Notes under the pieces: generated by a model
Seen by the model: only the letters and a program-made list of their open reading frames with translations
The model's database searches: none
Told to the model about the DNA's origin: nothing
In this document: positions 1 to 9,985 of the stretch, one piece after another
Layout of the letters: every line of letters starts with the position of its first letter
Numbering within the stretch: position 1 is the first letter of the stretch
NCBI GenBank assembly: GCA_013697245.1
Contig: JACCXH010000001.1
Span: 62,001-126,000, forward strand
Source of the DNA: Bacteroidota bacterium
GTDB lineage: Bacteria > Bacteroidota > Bacteroidia > B-17B0 > Aurantibacillaceae
Length of the DNA stretch: 64,000 nt
Direction: 5' to 3'
Program-made: the position numbers and the translations under genes

Positions 1-3000
1 AAAACATTACAGGGTTACCAGGTTAAACGCAAAGCCGGTTGGGATACGCACGGTTTACCAATTGAGTTAGGCGTTGAAAAACATTTAGGCATTACAAAAG
101 AAGATATTGGTAACGAAAAAAGTAAAAAATATATTTCGGTTGAAGATTACAACAAAGCCTGTCGTACCGAAGTAATGAAATATACCGATAAGTGGGAAGA
201 GGTAACTGAAAAGATGGGCTATTGGGTAGATATGAGCGACCCATATATTACTTACGAAAATAAATACATTGAAAGCGTTTGGTGGTTATTACAAAATCTA
301 TCTAAAAAAGATTTGCTATATAAGGGCTTTACCATACAGCCATACTCGCCGGCAGCAGGAACTGGTTTAAGTTCGCACGAATTAAATCAACCGGGTTGTT
401 ATAGAGATGTGAAGGATAGAACAGCTACCGCTCAGTTTAAAATTAAAGCCGGCTCTAAAATCCTCTCCTTTGGGGAGGATTTAGGTGAGGCTTATTTTCT
501 CGCTTGGACAACAACGCCTTGGACCTTGCCGTCGAACACTGCTTTGGCCGTTGGAAAAAATATTGAATATGTTTTTGTTAAGAGCTTCAATCCGTTTAGT
601 GGAGAAAAACAAACTTTTATTTTAGCGAAAGAGCTCTTAAATAAATTTTTTTCTGAAAAACATACCGACCTTAAATTTGAAGATTATAAACCCGGCGATA
701 AAAACATTCCATTTAAAATTGTTGGGCATGCTAAAGGTTCTGACCTTGCCGGTATTTCTTACGAGCAACTTTTACCTTTTGTGCAACCAACAGATGGCGA
801 TGCATTTAAAGTGATTGTAGGAGATTTTGTTACCACTACTGATGGTACAGGAATTGTACACATTGCGCCAAGCTTTGGTGCTGATGACTTTAGGGTTGCC
901 AAACAAAATGGAATTGGTTCTTTAACATTGGTAGATAAGCGCGGTAAATTTTTACCCGAAGTGCAGGATGGTGTTTTTCTTTATGGCGAAGAATTTGTAA
1001 AAGAAGCGTATTTGAATGATGCTGAAAAACAAAGTGAATTCGAAAAACAGAAAAAAGTATTAGAGGCCAATCACAAAATAAAAGAGCTTAAAGTTTATTT
1101 AAGTGTTGACGAACGTATAGTTTTAAAATTACAAGAAGAAGGTAAGCTCTTTAAAAAAGAAACTTACGAGCACAGTTATCCGCATTGCTGGCGTACCGAT
1201 AAACCTGTGTTATATTATCCTTTAGATAGTTGGTTCATTAAGTCTACGGCTATGAAAGACCGAATGATAGAACTGAACAAAACAATTAACTGGAAGCCGG
1301 AAGCTACCGGTACCGGACGTTTTGGCAATTGGTTAGAAAATTTAAATGATTGGAATTTATCCCGCTCGCGTTTTTGGGGAATTCCAATTCCGATATGGAC
1401 CAGTGAAGATAAAACTGAACAAATTGTAATTGGCAGCGCCGAAGAATTAAAAAAAGAAATTGATAACGCGGTAGCAAAAGGATTTATGCCAACAAATCCA
1501 CTGGCAAAATTTGTTCCCGGAAACTTTAGTAAAGAAAATTACGATACGTTCGATCTACATAAACCTTATGCAGATACTATTTATTTAGAGAAGAACGGTA
1601 AAAAATTAGTTCGCGAACCAGACCTTATAGATGTTTGGTTTGATAGCGGCGCCATGCCTTACGCTCAGGTACATTATCCATTCGAGAACAAAGAACTTAT
1701 TGATAATAAAAAATATTTCCCGGCAGATTTTATTGCCGAAGGCGTTGATCAAACCCGTGGTTGGTTCTTTACCTTGCACGCTATTGCAGTAATGAATTTT
1801 GATTCGGTAGCATACAAAAATGTTGTATCCAACGGTTTGGTGCTTGACAAGAATGGCAATAAAATGAGCAAGCGCTTAGGAAATGCTGTTGACCCTTTTG
1901 AGACCTTAGAAAAATATGGCGCTGATGCAACCCGCTGGTATATGATCGCTAATGCAGCACCATGGGATAATTTAAAATTCGATCTGGAAGGAATTGCAGA
2001 AGTACAACGTAAATTATTTGGCACGCTTTATAATACCTATGGCTTCTTTTCGTTGTACTCGAATGTAGATGGATTTGTGATCAACGAAAAAGAGCAAACA
2101 CCCGTAGAAAATAGAATAGAGCTTGATAAGTGGATCATTTCAAAATTGCAAACGTTAATAGAAGATGTAACGCTATATTATAATGAGTATGAGCCGCACC
2201 GTGCAGCCCGTGCTATTGAGGAGTTTGTGGATGAACATTTAAGCAATTGGTATGTGCGCTTAAGTCGCCGCCGTTTTTGGCGGGGTGAAATGAGCACAGA
2301 TAAAATTGCTGCTTACGAAACATTGCACACCTGTTTAATAACCGTATCGCAATTAATGAGCCCAATAGCGCCATTCTTTAGCGATTGGATGTACCAGAAC
2401 TTAACCATCAATAATGCATCGGTTCATCTTACGAAATTAGTGGAGGTTAAAAAACAATACCAGGATAAAGCCTTGGAAGAGCGAATGGAGTTAGCGCAAA
2501 AGATCTCTTCGATGGTACTGTCTATCCGTAAAAAAGAAAATTTAAAAGTTCGCCAACCCTTACAGCGTATACAAATCCCGATTTTGGATAAAGCCTTTCA
2601 GGAAAAAATCGAAGAAGTAAAAGATCTCATCCTTAGTGAAGTAAATGTAAAAGAAATTGATTTTGTAAATGAAAGTCAAACACAGATCGTAAAAAATCTT
2701 AAACTTAATTTTAAGACATTAGGAAAAAAATGTGGTACAAACATGAAAGCTGTGCAGGCTTTTGCAAATGATAACGGCGCAAATATCATTTCGGGAATAG
2801 AAAAAACCGGTGCTTTTACAATCGAACTAAATGGAATAAATATTGTTATAGAAGCAGAAGATGTTGAAATAATACCGGTTGATATTCCGGGATGGAAGGT
2901 TGCTAATAATGGTGCTTTAACAGTTGCCTTAGACGTTAATTTATCGGAAGAATTAAAGAATGAAGGATTGGCCCGCGAGGTAGTTAATCGCATTCAGAAT

Positions 3001-3222
3001 ATGAGGAAAGACGCTGGTTTTGAGGTTACTGACAAGATTTTGGTCAAAATTCAGCAAAATTCCGATCTTGATAATGCTATTAAAAACAATTTGAGTTATA
3101 TTTGTTCTGAAACTCTAACGAATGACCTGCAATTGGTGCAAAATTTGTCTGCCGCCAATGCCAGTAAAATTGAAGTAGACGAACTGATCACAACACTAAT
3201 CTTCATTGAAAAGTTAAATTAA
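1..3222 (+). CDS. ileS: isoleucyl-tRNA synthetase (5'-truncated by window start)
   Basis: Frame is open from base 1 (KTLQGYQVKRKAGWDTHGLPIELGVEKHLGI); class I aaRS motifs KMSKRLGNAVDP and WFDSGAMPYAQ; C-terminal anticodon-binding region. The listed ORF starts at an internal Met (175). Confidence 0.97.
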   Translation, partial: KTLQGYQVKRKAGWDTHGLPIELGVEKHLGITKEDIGNEKSKKYISVEDYNKACRTEVMKYTDKWEEVTEKMGYWVDMSDPYITYENKYIESVWWLLQNLSKKDLLYKGFTIQPYSPAAGTGLSSHELNQPGCYRDVKDRTATAQFKIKAGSKILSFGEDLGEAYFLAWTTTPWTLPSNTALAVGKNIEYVFVKSFNPFSGEKQTFILAKELLNKFFSEKHTDLKFEDYKPGDKNIPFKIVGHAKGSDLAGISYEQLLPFVQPTDGDAFKVIVGDFVTTTDGTGIVHIAPSFGADDFRVAKQNGIGSLTLVDKRGKFLPEVQDGVFLYGEEFVKEAYLNDAEKQSEFEKQKKVLEANHKIKELKVYLSVDERIVLKLQEEGKLFKKETYEHSYPHCWRTDKPVLYYPLDSWFIKSTAMKDRMIELNKTINWKPEATGTGRFGNWLENLNDWNLSRSRFWGIPIPIWTSEDKTEQIVIGSAEELKKEIDNAVAKGFMPTNPLAKFVPGNFSKENYDTFDLHKPYADTIYLEKNGKKLVREPDLIDVWFDSGAMPYAQVHYPFENKELIDNKKYFPADFIAEGVDQTRGWFFTLHAIAVMNFDSVAYKNVVSNGLVLDKNGNKMSKRLGNAVDPFETLEKYGADATRWYMIANAAPWDNLKFDLEGIAEVQRKLFGTLYNTYGFFSLYSNVDGFVINEKEQTPVENRIELDKWIISKLQTLIEDVTLYYNEYEPHRAARAIEEFVDEHLSNWYVRLSRRRFWRGEMSTDKIAAYETLHTCLITVSQLMSPIAPFFSDWMYQNLTINNASVHLTKLVEVKKQYQDKALEERMELAQKISSMVLSIRKKENLKVRQPLQRIQIPILDKAFQEKIEEVKDLILSEVNVKEIDFVNESQTQIVKNLKLNFKTLGKKCGTNMKAVQAFANDNGANIISGIEKTGAFTIELNGINIVIEAEDVEIIPVDIPGWKVANNGALTVALDVNLSEELKNEGLAREVVNRIQNMRKDAGFEVTDKILVKIQQNSDLDNAIKNNLSYICSETLTNDLQLVQNLSAANASKIEVDELITTLIFIEKLN

Positions 3223-3233
3223 AATTAATAATT

Positions 3234-4316
3234 ATGGCTAAAAAGAAAGACAGTAAAAAGGATAAAAAAGCCAAGCCTGTTGCTAAACCTGCAAAAAAAG
3301 CAAGTAAACCCGCTCCAAAAAAAGCGGTACAGCCTGCTAAAAAAAATACTCCAAAACCTGCTAAAAAAGCAGTTAAACCCGTAGAAAAGAAAGCGGCAAA
3401 ACCTGCAAAAGTTGCTGAAAAGAAAGCAATAAAACCTGTGGTAAAAAAGAAAGAAACCAAACCCGTACTAAAAACTAAACCTGTGTTGAAAGAAGCGCCA
3501 AAGGCAAAAAAATTAAGTGGAAAACCAATTGAAGCTATTGTAAAAAAAGGAAAAGATAAAAAAGCCGGAAAAGTAAAAGGAAAAAAGAAAGGCAAAGGAG
3601 GAGATGATGACGATGATGATGTTCCTGCTGAAGATGATGATGACTCGGATGTAGAAGTAAAAGACGATTACGAAAAACCAGAAGATGATGATGCGGCAGT
3701 GCTTGAAGGAGGATTAGACGAGGCAGGATTAGTGGATCTTGAAGGTGGCCCGCCTGAAATTGATGAAGATGATGATGAGGTTCCCGAAAAACGCGGTCGT
3801 GGCCGCAGAAAGAAAAATGATGGAAGATCGAGCGGTAATAGTATGGAAGCGTATATCCGCAACAGGCCTTTACAAATTGATATTAATAAACCATTAATCA
3901 AAAAAAGTAAAGAAGAAATCCCTAAACCGTTTGTAAATACAAAGGATAACCGCACGCGTTATTCTGATAAAGAATTAACAGAATTCAAAGAATTAATTCT
4001 ATCAAAATTAAAAGAAGCGCAAACCGATTACGATCTTTTAAAACAAACTTTAAGTAACGAAGATAATCACGGTACTGATGATACTTCCCCGACATTTAAA
4101 TTATTGGAAGATGGAAGTGATGTAATGAGCAAAGAAGAAACCGCGCAATTAGCATCCCGTCAGGAAAAATATATTGTTAATCTAAAAAATGCATTAGTGC
4201 GCATTGAAAATAAAACCTATGGTATTTGCAGGGTAACCGGTAAATTAATACCAAAAGAGCGTCTGCGCTCTGTACCTCACGCAACCTTGGGTATAGACGC
4301 TAAGCTAAGCCAATAG
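3234..4316 (+). CDS. TraR/DksA-family protein with Lys/Pro/Ala-rich N-terminal tail and acidic linker
   Basis: C-terminal YGICRVTGKLIPKERLRSVPHATLGIDAK resembles the Bacteroidota DksA/TraR-like tail; N-terminus has KPAKKA-type repeats followed by poly-Asp/Glu. Confidence 0.85.
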   Translation: MAKKKDSKKDKKAKPVAKPAKKASKPAPKKAVQPAKKNTPKPAKKAVKPVEKKAAKPAKVAEKKAIKPVVKKKETKPVLKTKPVLKEAPKAKKLSGKPIEAIVKKGKDKKAGKVKGKKKGKGGDDDDDDVPAEDDDDSDVEVKDDYEKPEDDDAAVLEGGLDEAGLVDLEGGPPEIDEDDDEVPEKRGRGRRKKNDGRSSGNSMEAYIRNRPLQIDINKPLIKKSKEEIPKPFVNTKDNRTRYSDKELTEFKELILSKLKEAQTDYDLLKQTLSNEDNHGTDDTSPTFKLLEDGSDVMSKEETAQLASRQEKYIVNLKNALVRIENKTYGICRVTGKLIPKERLRSVPHATLGIDAKLSQ

Positions 4317-4332
4317 TATAAATTAAATTCTT

Positions 4333-4362
4333 AAAAGGCTGTCCCATAAAGACAGCCTTTTT
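4333..4362 (+). terminator. intrinsic terminator
   Basis: aaaaggctgtc-ccataaa-gacagccttttt hairpin plus T-run, 17 nt after the stop codon. Confidence 0.85.
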
Positions 4363-4442
4363 AATTTACAATTCTTTCACAATCAACATTAATCCTCATC
4401 ATTAAAAAACTGTAAAAAAGAGTATCTTTATACCTTCAAAAA

Positions 4443-5156
4443 ATGCTTAAACGTTTTAAAATACCTTTAATAACTATTTTTTCAATTTTGTTTATCGATC
4501 AGTTTATCAAGATCTATATCAAATTACATTATCCTTTAGGCGAAGTTGGAAAATTAGGAGATTGGTGCATCATACATTTTACCGAAAACCCGGGCATGGC
4601 TTTTGGTTTTGAATTTGGTGGCGATTTTGGAAAGTTGGCTTTAAGTATATTTAGAATTTTGGCTTGTGTGGCAGGTGTTTTTTATATCAGGCACATTACA
4701 AAAAAGAGAGAGCATTGGGGCTTTGTACTTTCTGTGTCTTTGATATTAGCCGGGGCTATGGGAAATATTTTAGATAGCGCTTTTTACGGATTAATATTTG
4801 ATAAAGGCACTATGTTTAACCCTGAGTTTAATGAATATTTACCTTACGACGGTATTGCCAATTTTTCAAGTAATGGTTATGCGCCAACTATGTATGGCTG
4901 TGTGGTAGATATGTTTTATTTTCCAATAGTTAATGGTCATTTTCCTTCATGGTTTCCCATCTGGGGCGGAGAAGATTTTCAATTCTTTAGACCAATTTTT
5001 AATTTTGCAGATGCATCTATTTCCGGTGGTGTAATTATTATTATTCTTTTTCAAAAGAAATTCTCAAAAAAAACAGAAGCAGTTGAAGATGAAAATAGAA
5101 ATTCTACCGAGCCGGAAAACAGATCAGACGCAACACTTAACACCAATTCACAGTAG
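4443..5156 (+). CDS. lspA: lipoprotein signal peptidase (signal peptidase II)
   Basis: FIDQFIKIYIK, FTENPGMAFG and FNFADASISGG motifs of LspA. Confidence 0.93.
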   Translation: MLKRFKIPLITIFSILFIDQFIKIYIKLHYPLGEVGKLGDWCIIHFTENPGMAFGFEFGGDFGKLALSIFRILACVAGVFYIRHITKKREHWGFVLSVSLILAGAMGNILDSAFYGLIFDKGTMFNPEFNEYLPYDGIANFSSNGYAPTMYGCVVDMFYFPIVNGHFPSWFPIWGGEDFQFFRPIFNFADASISGGVIIIILFQKKFSKKTEAVEDENRNSTEPENRSDATLNTNSQ

Positions 5157-5170
5157 TTTTTATTTAAAAG

Positions 5171-6181
5171 ATGAAAGAAGCTATATTACTCATCAATCTT
5201 GGAACACCCGATGCGCCAACAACCGGTAAAGTTGGTAAATACCTCACTCAATTCTTAAACGACAGGCGAGTTATAGATATTAATCCGATCGGAAGATTTA
5301 TTTTAGTGAATTTAATTATTGTACCATTCAGAAGTTTTAAGTCCTCCAAATTATATCAAAAGATATGGATAAAAGAAGGTTCGCCACTTTTAACAAATAG
5401 CGTTGCTCTAAAAGAAAAATTACAAAAAGAAGTTGGCGATAAATATTTTGTTGAATTAGCCATGCGCTACCAAACGCCTTCCATTAAAAATGCATTAGAG
5501 AACATAAGACAACAACGCCCGTCTAAAATTCATGTTCTGCCATTATACCCGCAGTACGCTAGTTCAAGTACAGGCAGCACAATAGAAGAAGTATTAAAAC
5601 AAATTAAGGGTTGGGAAGTAATTCCAAATTTAAATATCATCAGTAAATTTTACGACCATCCAAAATTTTTAGAAGCCCTTTTGGTAGAAGGAAGAAAATA
5701 TAATACGAGTGAGTTTGATCACGTTGTATTTTCTTATCATGGTTTGCCTGAGAGACAAATATTAAAAGGTTCGGTACATTATGGCGGAAGTACTTGCCAA
5801 ATGGGAGGATGTTGTAACAGTATTACAAAAAATAATCAATATTGTTATCGCGCAAATTGCTTTGAAACAACAAGGCAATTAGTAAAAGCATTAAATATTC
5901 CTGAAGGAAAATACACTACAAGTTTTCAAAGCAGGTTAGATCAAAAATGGTTAAAGCCGTTTAGTGATAAAGTAATAGAAGAACTTGCTAAGAAAGGAAA
6001 TAAAAAAGTACTCGTTTTTTCTCCGGCATTTGTGGCCGATTGTTTAGAGACCATTTATGAAATTGGAACCGAATATAACGAGATTTTTAAAGAACACGGA
6101 GGCGAAGAAATAACCCTGGTTAACAGTTTAAATGCTAACGAAGTTTGGGTAAAATCTCTAAAAGGGATCATTTCTAATTAA
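5171..6181 (+). CDS. hemH: ferrochelatase
   Basis: LLINLGTPDAPT start, FSYHGLPER motif, SFQSRLDQKWLKP. Confidence 0.95.
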   Translation: MKEAILLINLGTPDAPTTGKVGKYLTQFLNDRRVIDINPIGRFILVNLIIVPFRSFKSSKLYQKIWIKEGSPLLTNSVALKEKLQKEVGDKYFVELAMRYQTPSIKNALENIRQQRPSKIHVLPLYPQYASSSTGSTIEEVLKQIKGWEVIPNLNIISKFYDHPKFLEALLVEGRKYNTSEFDHVVFSYHGLPERQILKGSVHYGGSTCQMGGCCNSITKNNQYCYRANCFETTRQLVKALNIPEGKYTTSFQSRLDQKWLKPFSDKVIEELAKKGNKKVLVFSPAFVADCLETIYEIGTEYNEIFKEHGGEEITLVNSLNANEVWVKSLKGIISN

Positions 6182-6295
6182 AACTTGAAATTTTATTTAA
6201 TTGATTATCAAGTAATTAAGATATATTTTGCAAATTTATTATGGTTTATAAAATAAACTACTTTATATTTGTGATATATTTATAAAACATATAAA

Positions 6296-6898
6296 ATGAA
6301 AACAATAGAGAATGAAATAAACCAAAATTTAATGCCTGAAGAAAGTCTTCAGATAATTAACTCGATGATCAATGCCGCAAAAAATAAATTAGCAGATGAT
6401 GGGTTCCATTTAATTTTTTGGGGATGGTTGGTTACTTTTTGTGCTTTAACACAATACATTACTTTAAAATTAAATATCGAATGGGGCGGTTGGGTTTGGA
6501 TGTTGATGCCATTAGGTGGAATTGTTTCGGGAATATACGGACATAAACAAGGAAAAAAACAAAAAGTAAAAACACACATTGATTCTTATCTTGGATTTGT
6601 TTGGGGTGGTTTTATTATTGCAATGGCAATTACATTAGGTTTTGGATATGCACACGGAATAAAATCAACTTATTTTTTCCTGATGTTATTATATGGCTTA
6701 GCTACTTTTATTAGCGGTGGTATTTTAAACTTTAAACCATTAATTTATGGCAGTCTTTTTTCTTTTGCCTTCGCCATCCTATCAGTTTTTTTAGGAGAAA
6801 TAGATCAGTTCTTATGTATCTCTGCCGCTTTAATATTAAGTTATATTATTCCTGGCCACATGTTACGCTCAAAATTTAAATCGCAGCAACATGCTTAA
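6296..6898 (+). CDS. multi-pass membrane protein of unknown function
   Basis: ORF with several hydrophobic segments; overlaps the downstream wHTH gene. Confidence 0.75.
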   Translation: MKTIENEINQNLMPEESLQIINSMINAAKNKLADDGFHLIFWGWLVTFCALTQYITLKLNIEWGGWVWMLMPLGGIVSGIYGHKQGKKQKVKTHIDSYLGFVWGGFIIAMAITLGFGYAHGIKSTYFFLMLLYGLATFISGGILNFKPLIYGSLFSFAFAILSVFLGEIDQFLCISAALILSYIIPGHMLRSKFKSQQHA

Positions 6899-7181
6899 AG
6901 AGTTAGACCCACTATTGCATTCGCAGTTGCGGCTGGCCATTGTTTCGCTTTTGGTAGGTGTAAAAGAAGCAGAATTTACCTATCTCAAAGAACAAACAAA
7001 CGCAACAGCCGGTAACTTAAGTGTGCAGATCCAGAAATTAAAAGAAGCAGGTTATATTGAGATAGAAAAAAAATTCAAGGATAATTATCCGCAAACTATT
7101 TGCAAAATAACTACAACAGGAATAAAAGCTTTTGAACAGTACGTAGAAGTAATACAAAACTATTTAAAACCAAAAAAATAA
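6891..7181 (+). CDS. winged-helix transcriptional regulator (MarR/ArsR-like)
   Basis: LDPLLHSQLRLAIVSLLVG...ATAGNLSVQIQKLKEAGYIEIEKKF...TTGIKAFEQY. Confidence 0.85.
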   Translation: MLKELDPLLHSQLRLAIVSLLVGVKEAEFTYLKEQTNATAGNLSVQIQKLKEAGYIEIEKKFKDNYPQTICKITTTGIKAFEQYVEVIQNYLKPKK

Positions 7182-7226
7182 TCAATGAAGCTAAGCATCG
7201 CTTACTTCATTATAAAAAAAATAAAA

Positions 7227-7511
7227 ATGGAAAATATACAAACAGAAAAAGAAAGAATGCTTTGGAAAGAAGCAAAAAAAAGGGTAGGATTTAGAAATCA
7301 CCTAATCACTTATTTAGCTATTAACCTCCTGCTTTGGGTAATGTGGTACTTTACAGGCCGCCAAATGGAAGACGGTTTACCTTGGCCTACATTTTGCACA
7401 TTGGGTTGGGGCTTTGGTATATTCTGGCACTTTATGGGATCTTTTGTTTTTAATAACAAATTAAGCCAGGTAGAAAAAGAGTTTGAGAGATTAAAAGCAA
7501 AAAGTAATTAA
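7227..7511 (+). CDS. 2TM domain-containing protein
   Basis: Two TM segments flanked by KRVGFRNHLITYLAIN and EKEFERLKAK. ORF track starts at 7185; ATG at 7227 (MENIQTEKERM) is the likely true start. Confidence 0.75.
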   Translation: MENIQTEKERMLWKEAKKRVGFRNHLITYLAINLLLWVMWYFTGRQMEDGLPWPTFCTLGWGFGIFWHFMGSFVFNNKLSQVEKEFERLKAKSN

Positions 7512-7519
7512 TTTTTTAC

Positions 7520-7592
7520 AGCCGCAGATTTCACAAATTCACGCAGATTTTTTAATATTGATTAATAAAAAAAATCTGTGATTTCTGCGGCT
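7520..7592. repeat. intergenic palindrome, 'AGCCGCAGATTTCACA' family
   Basis: agccgcagatttcacaaattcacgcagatttt ... aaaatctgtgatttctgcggct, between convergent genes. Confidence 0.8.
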
Positions 7593-7606
7593 TAATTTTT
7601 AAGGAT

Positions 7607-8869
7607 CTAGTTTCCGGCAATTGGTTTTTCGTCAATCGATCGTGTATCTAAGGCATCCCGCAAACCGTTACCAACCAACATAAAAGCAAGTACTAAGATC
7701 ATAATAGCAATACCCGGTATAAAAGCCAGATATGCTTTATCCATCAAAATATAACCGTGATGCGCGTTGGTCATTTCGCCCCATGATGGAACAGGAGGTT
7801 GTGCACCAATACCTAAAAAGCTTAAACCGGCCTCGGTTAAAATAGCAGAGGCAAAATTACTGGCTGCCATAACAACTACAGGCCCCATTACGTTAGGTAA
7901 AATATGACGTAAAATAATACGCATGTTTCTAAAGCCTAGAGCCCTTCCGGCCTCAACAAATTCTTTTTCGCGAATACTTAAAATTTGTCCGCGCACAATA
8001 CGCGCAACATCTACCCACATAGTTAAACCAACAGCTATAAATACCTGCAAAATTCCTTTACCTAATACCAATGTAATGGCAATAACCAATAATAAAGTTG
8101 GGATACTCCACACAACATTAATTAACCACATAATGGCCGAATCTGTTTTGCCCCTGTAATACCCGGCAATGGCACCCAACAAAATTCCAATAAAAATAGA
8201 GATGATAACCGAAACTAAACCAACACTTAAACTAATACGCGTCCCGATCAATAATCTGCTTAAAAGATCACGACCTAAAAGATCGGTGCCTAATAAATAC
8301 GATTTTCTAATAATGTTATTTTTTTTAATTGTCTCCTGTAATTCTGAAACTGATTTTGTGATTTGGTTTGGATTGCCAACCTCGTAAAATGATAATTGGT
8401 TCTTTAATGAATCGTAAGTTATTGGCGAACGTGTATCAATTGCATAAACCACATCGGCTAAATTGAAAGTTGAAAAAGTGGCACCTTTATTATCTTTATT
8501 ACCCGTAAATTCTTCAACAACAATATCCTTTCCTTTAAACTTATAATCGTGAATAGTATAATGCGAGAACGTTTCGTTCTTCCCAAATATCATGGTTGAA
8601 AAAAATCCTGTTGTGTTTTTTTCTTCGTTCTTTTGAACGGCTAACATTTCAACGCTAAAACCGGGCTCTTTAATATGTAACTCAGGTTTTTGATCATTTG
8701 CATAAGGCGTTTGATCGGGAGTAATTAAATATCCGAGAATAGAAATAAGACAAGCGGTTCCAATAACCCATAAGCCAAGCAAGGATAGCTTGTTACGTTT
8801 AAACCTTCGCCATGTTTGAACGCTTAAAGATTCAGACTCAAAATTTATAGATCTCTTCTTAAAAAACAC
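7607..8869 (-). CDS. ABC transporter permease (OppC/DppC-like)
   Basis: GTDLLGRDLLSRLLIGTRISL, EAGRALGFRNMRIILRHILPN and GLSFLGIGAQPPVPSWGEM motifs. Confidence 0.92.
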   Translation of the reverse strand: MFFKKRSINFESESLSVQTWRRFKRNKLSLLGLWVIGTACLISILGYLITPDQTPYANDQKPELHIKEPGFSVEMLAVQKNEEKNTTGFFSTMIFGKNETFSHYTIHDYKFKGKDIVVEEFTGNKDNKGATFSTFNLADVVYAIDTRSPITYDSLKNQLSFYEVGNPNQITKSVSELQETIKKNNIIRKSYLLGTDLLGRDLLSRLLIGTRISLSVGLVSVIISIFIGILLGAIAGYYRGKTDSAIMWLINVVWSIPTLLLVIAITLVLGKGILQVFIAVGLTMWVDVARIVRGQILSIREKEFVEAGRALGFRNMRIILRHILPNVMGPVVVMAASNFASAILTEAGLSFLGIGAQPPVPSWGEMTNAHHGYILMDKAYLAFIPGIAIMILVLAFMLVGNGLRDALDTRSIDEKPIAGN

Positions 8870-8872
8870 AAA

Positions 8873-9985
8873 TTATAATTTCCATTTTGGTTTTATAAAA
8901 ACCGAAGCTATTGCAACTACACAGGCATACATGGGGTATACACAACCCACGGGTAAGCCAAACCAACCCAAACCCTTGTTTTTAACAAAACGTGATGCTA
9001 AAAATAGCAACAAAATGTCAATAATCAACTTAAAAATCACGAAAAATAAGATAAATCCCCCGTTTTGCGGGACAAAAAAGCAATAAAATAGCGAAAACAA
9101 CCACAATAAGTTTATCCCAAAACTTAATATAGCAAGCGTCAAATTCAACATGTTTTTATTGTGTTTGAATTTAGAGGCCCATCTTATTTTTTGATTTATT
9201 AATTGTTTGAACGAGAAAGAAGGATAAGTATAAACAATTGCTTGCTCTGATTTTAAATAATTGATCTTTGCAGACGGGATCTTTTTAACGTCCTCTAAAA
9301 ATAAAACATCATCGCCGGATGCAATTGCTAAATGCGACGCATAGCCATTTACTTTTTCGAATATTGCTTTTGTGAAAATTAAATTGGCGCCATTGCACAA
9401 AAAAGGTTTTTTGTAATAAGCGCTTCCGCAATTTAATAATGCCAATACATTATTTTCGATAGCTTGCAAGGCCCATAAAATTCCGAAGTTATTGGCAATA
9501 ACAATTGGCGCAATAATAAGATCGGAAGAAGTTGTTTTATAAAAATCAGAAATAGTTTGCAACCAAAGTGTTGAGGTGGTAAATGTATCGGCATCTCGCA
9601 AAACCAACAACTCTGAATTTGCTTGCGAGATGGCATAAGTGATACTCAATTTTTTTCCTTTTTGCTGCGGGTTAGTAATTATTTTATAATTTAAGTTTGT
9701 GTTCTTTAAAACCGACTCGGCCTGCAGCACAGTTCTATCGCTACTTGCATCATTAATTAAAATAAGCTGTACTTGGGTAAGATCGTAATCTTGTTTTAAA
9801 ATGCCTGTTAAACAACGGGCAATTGTTTTTTCTTCGTTACGCGCACAAATAATAATTGTTAGCGCTGTTGTACTTTCATAATCTGAACTGAAATAATGTG
9901 TTTTAATAAAACCAATAATAAACCAGGCCATTATACCGGCATAAATTAGCAAGGCGCCAAACAATATGTAAGAAAGCAAGGTCAC
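8873..9985 (-). CDS. family 2 glycosyltransferase
   Basis: TIIICARNEEKTIARCL, ASGDDVLFLEDVKK, QKIRWASK motifs plus C-terminal TM segments. Confidence 0.9.
   Translation of the reverse strand: MTLLSYILFGALLIYAGIMAWFIIGFIKTHYFSSDYESTTALTIIICARNEEKTIARCLTGILKQDYDLTQVQLILINDASSDRTVLQAESVLKNTNLNYKIITNPQQKGKKLSITYAISQANSELLVLRDADTFTTSTLWLQTISDFYKTTSSDLIIAPIVIANNFGILWALQAIENNVLALLNCGSAYYKKPFLCNGANLIFTKAIFEKVNGYASHLAIASGDDVLFLEDVKKIPSAKINYLKSEQAIVYTYPSFSFKQLINQKIRWASKFKHNKNMLNLTLAILSFGINLLWLFSLFYCFFVPQNGGFILFFVIFKLIIDILLLFLASRFVKNKGLGWFGLPVGCVYPMYACVVAIASVFIKPKWKL

Noticed and set aside
3203-3595. 130-aa antisense ORF rich in Phe
   Set aside because: Mirror of the Lys/Ala-rich coding region on the other strand; no independent start context or domain.
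3602-3700. GATGATGAC microsatellite-like stretch as a possible phase-variation tract
   Set aside because: Trinucleotide units within an in-frame acidic linker; slippage would not change frame.
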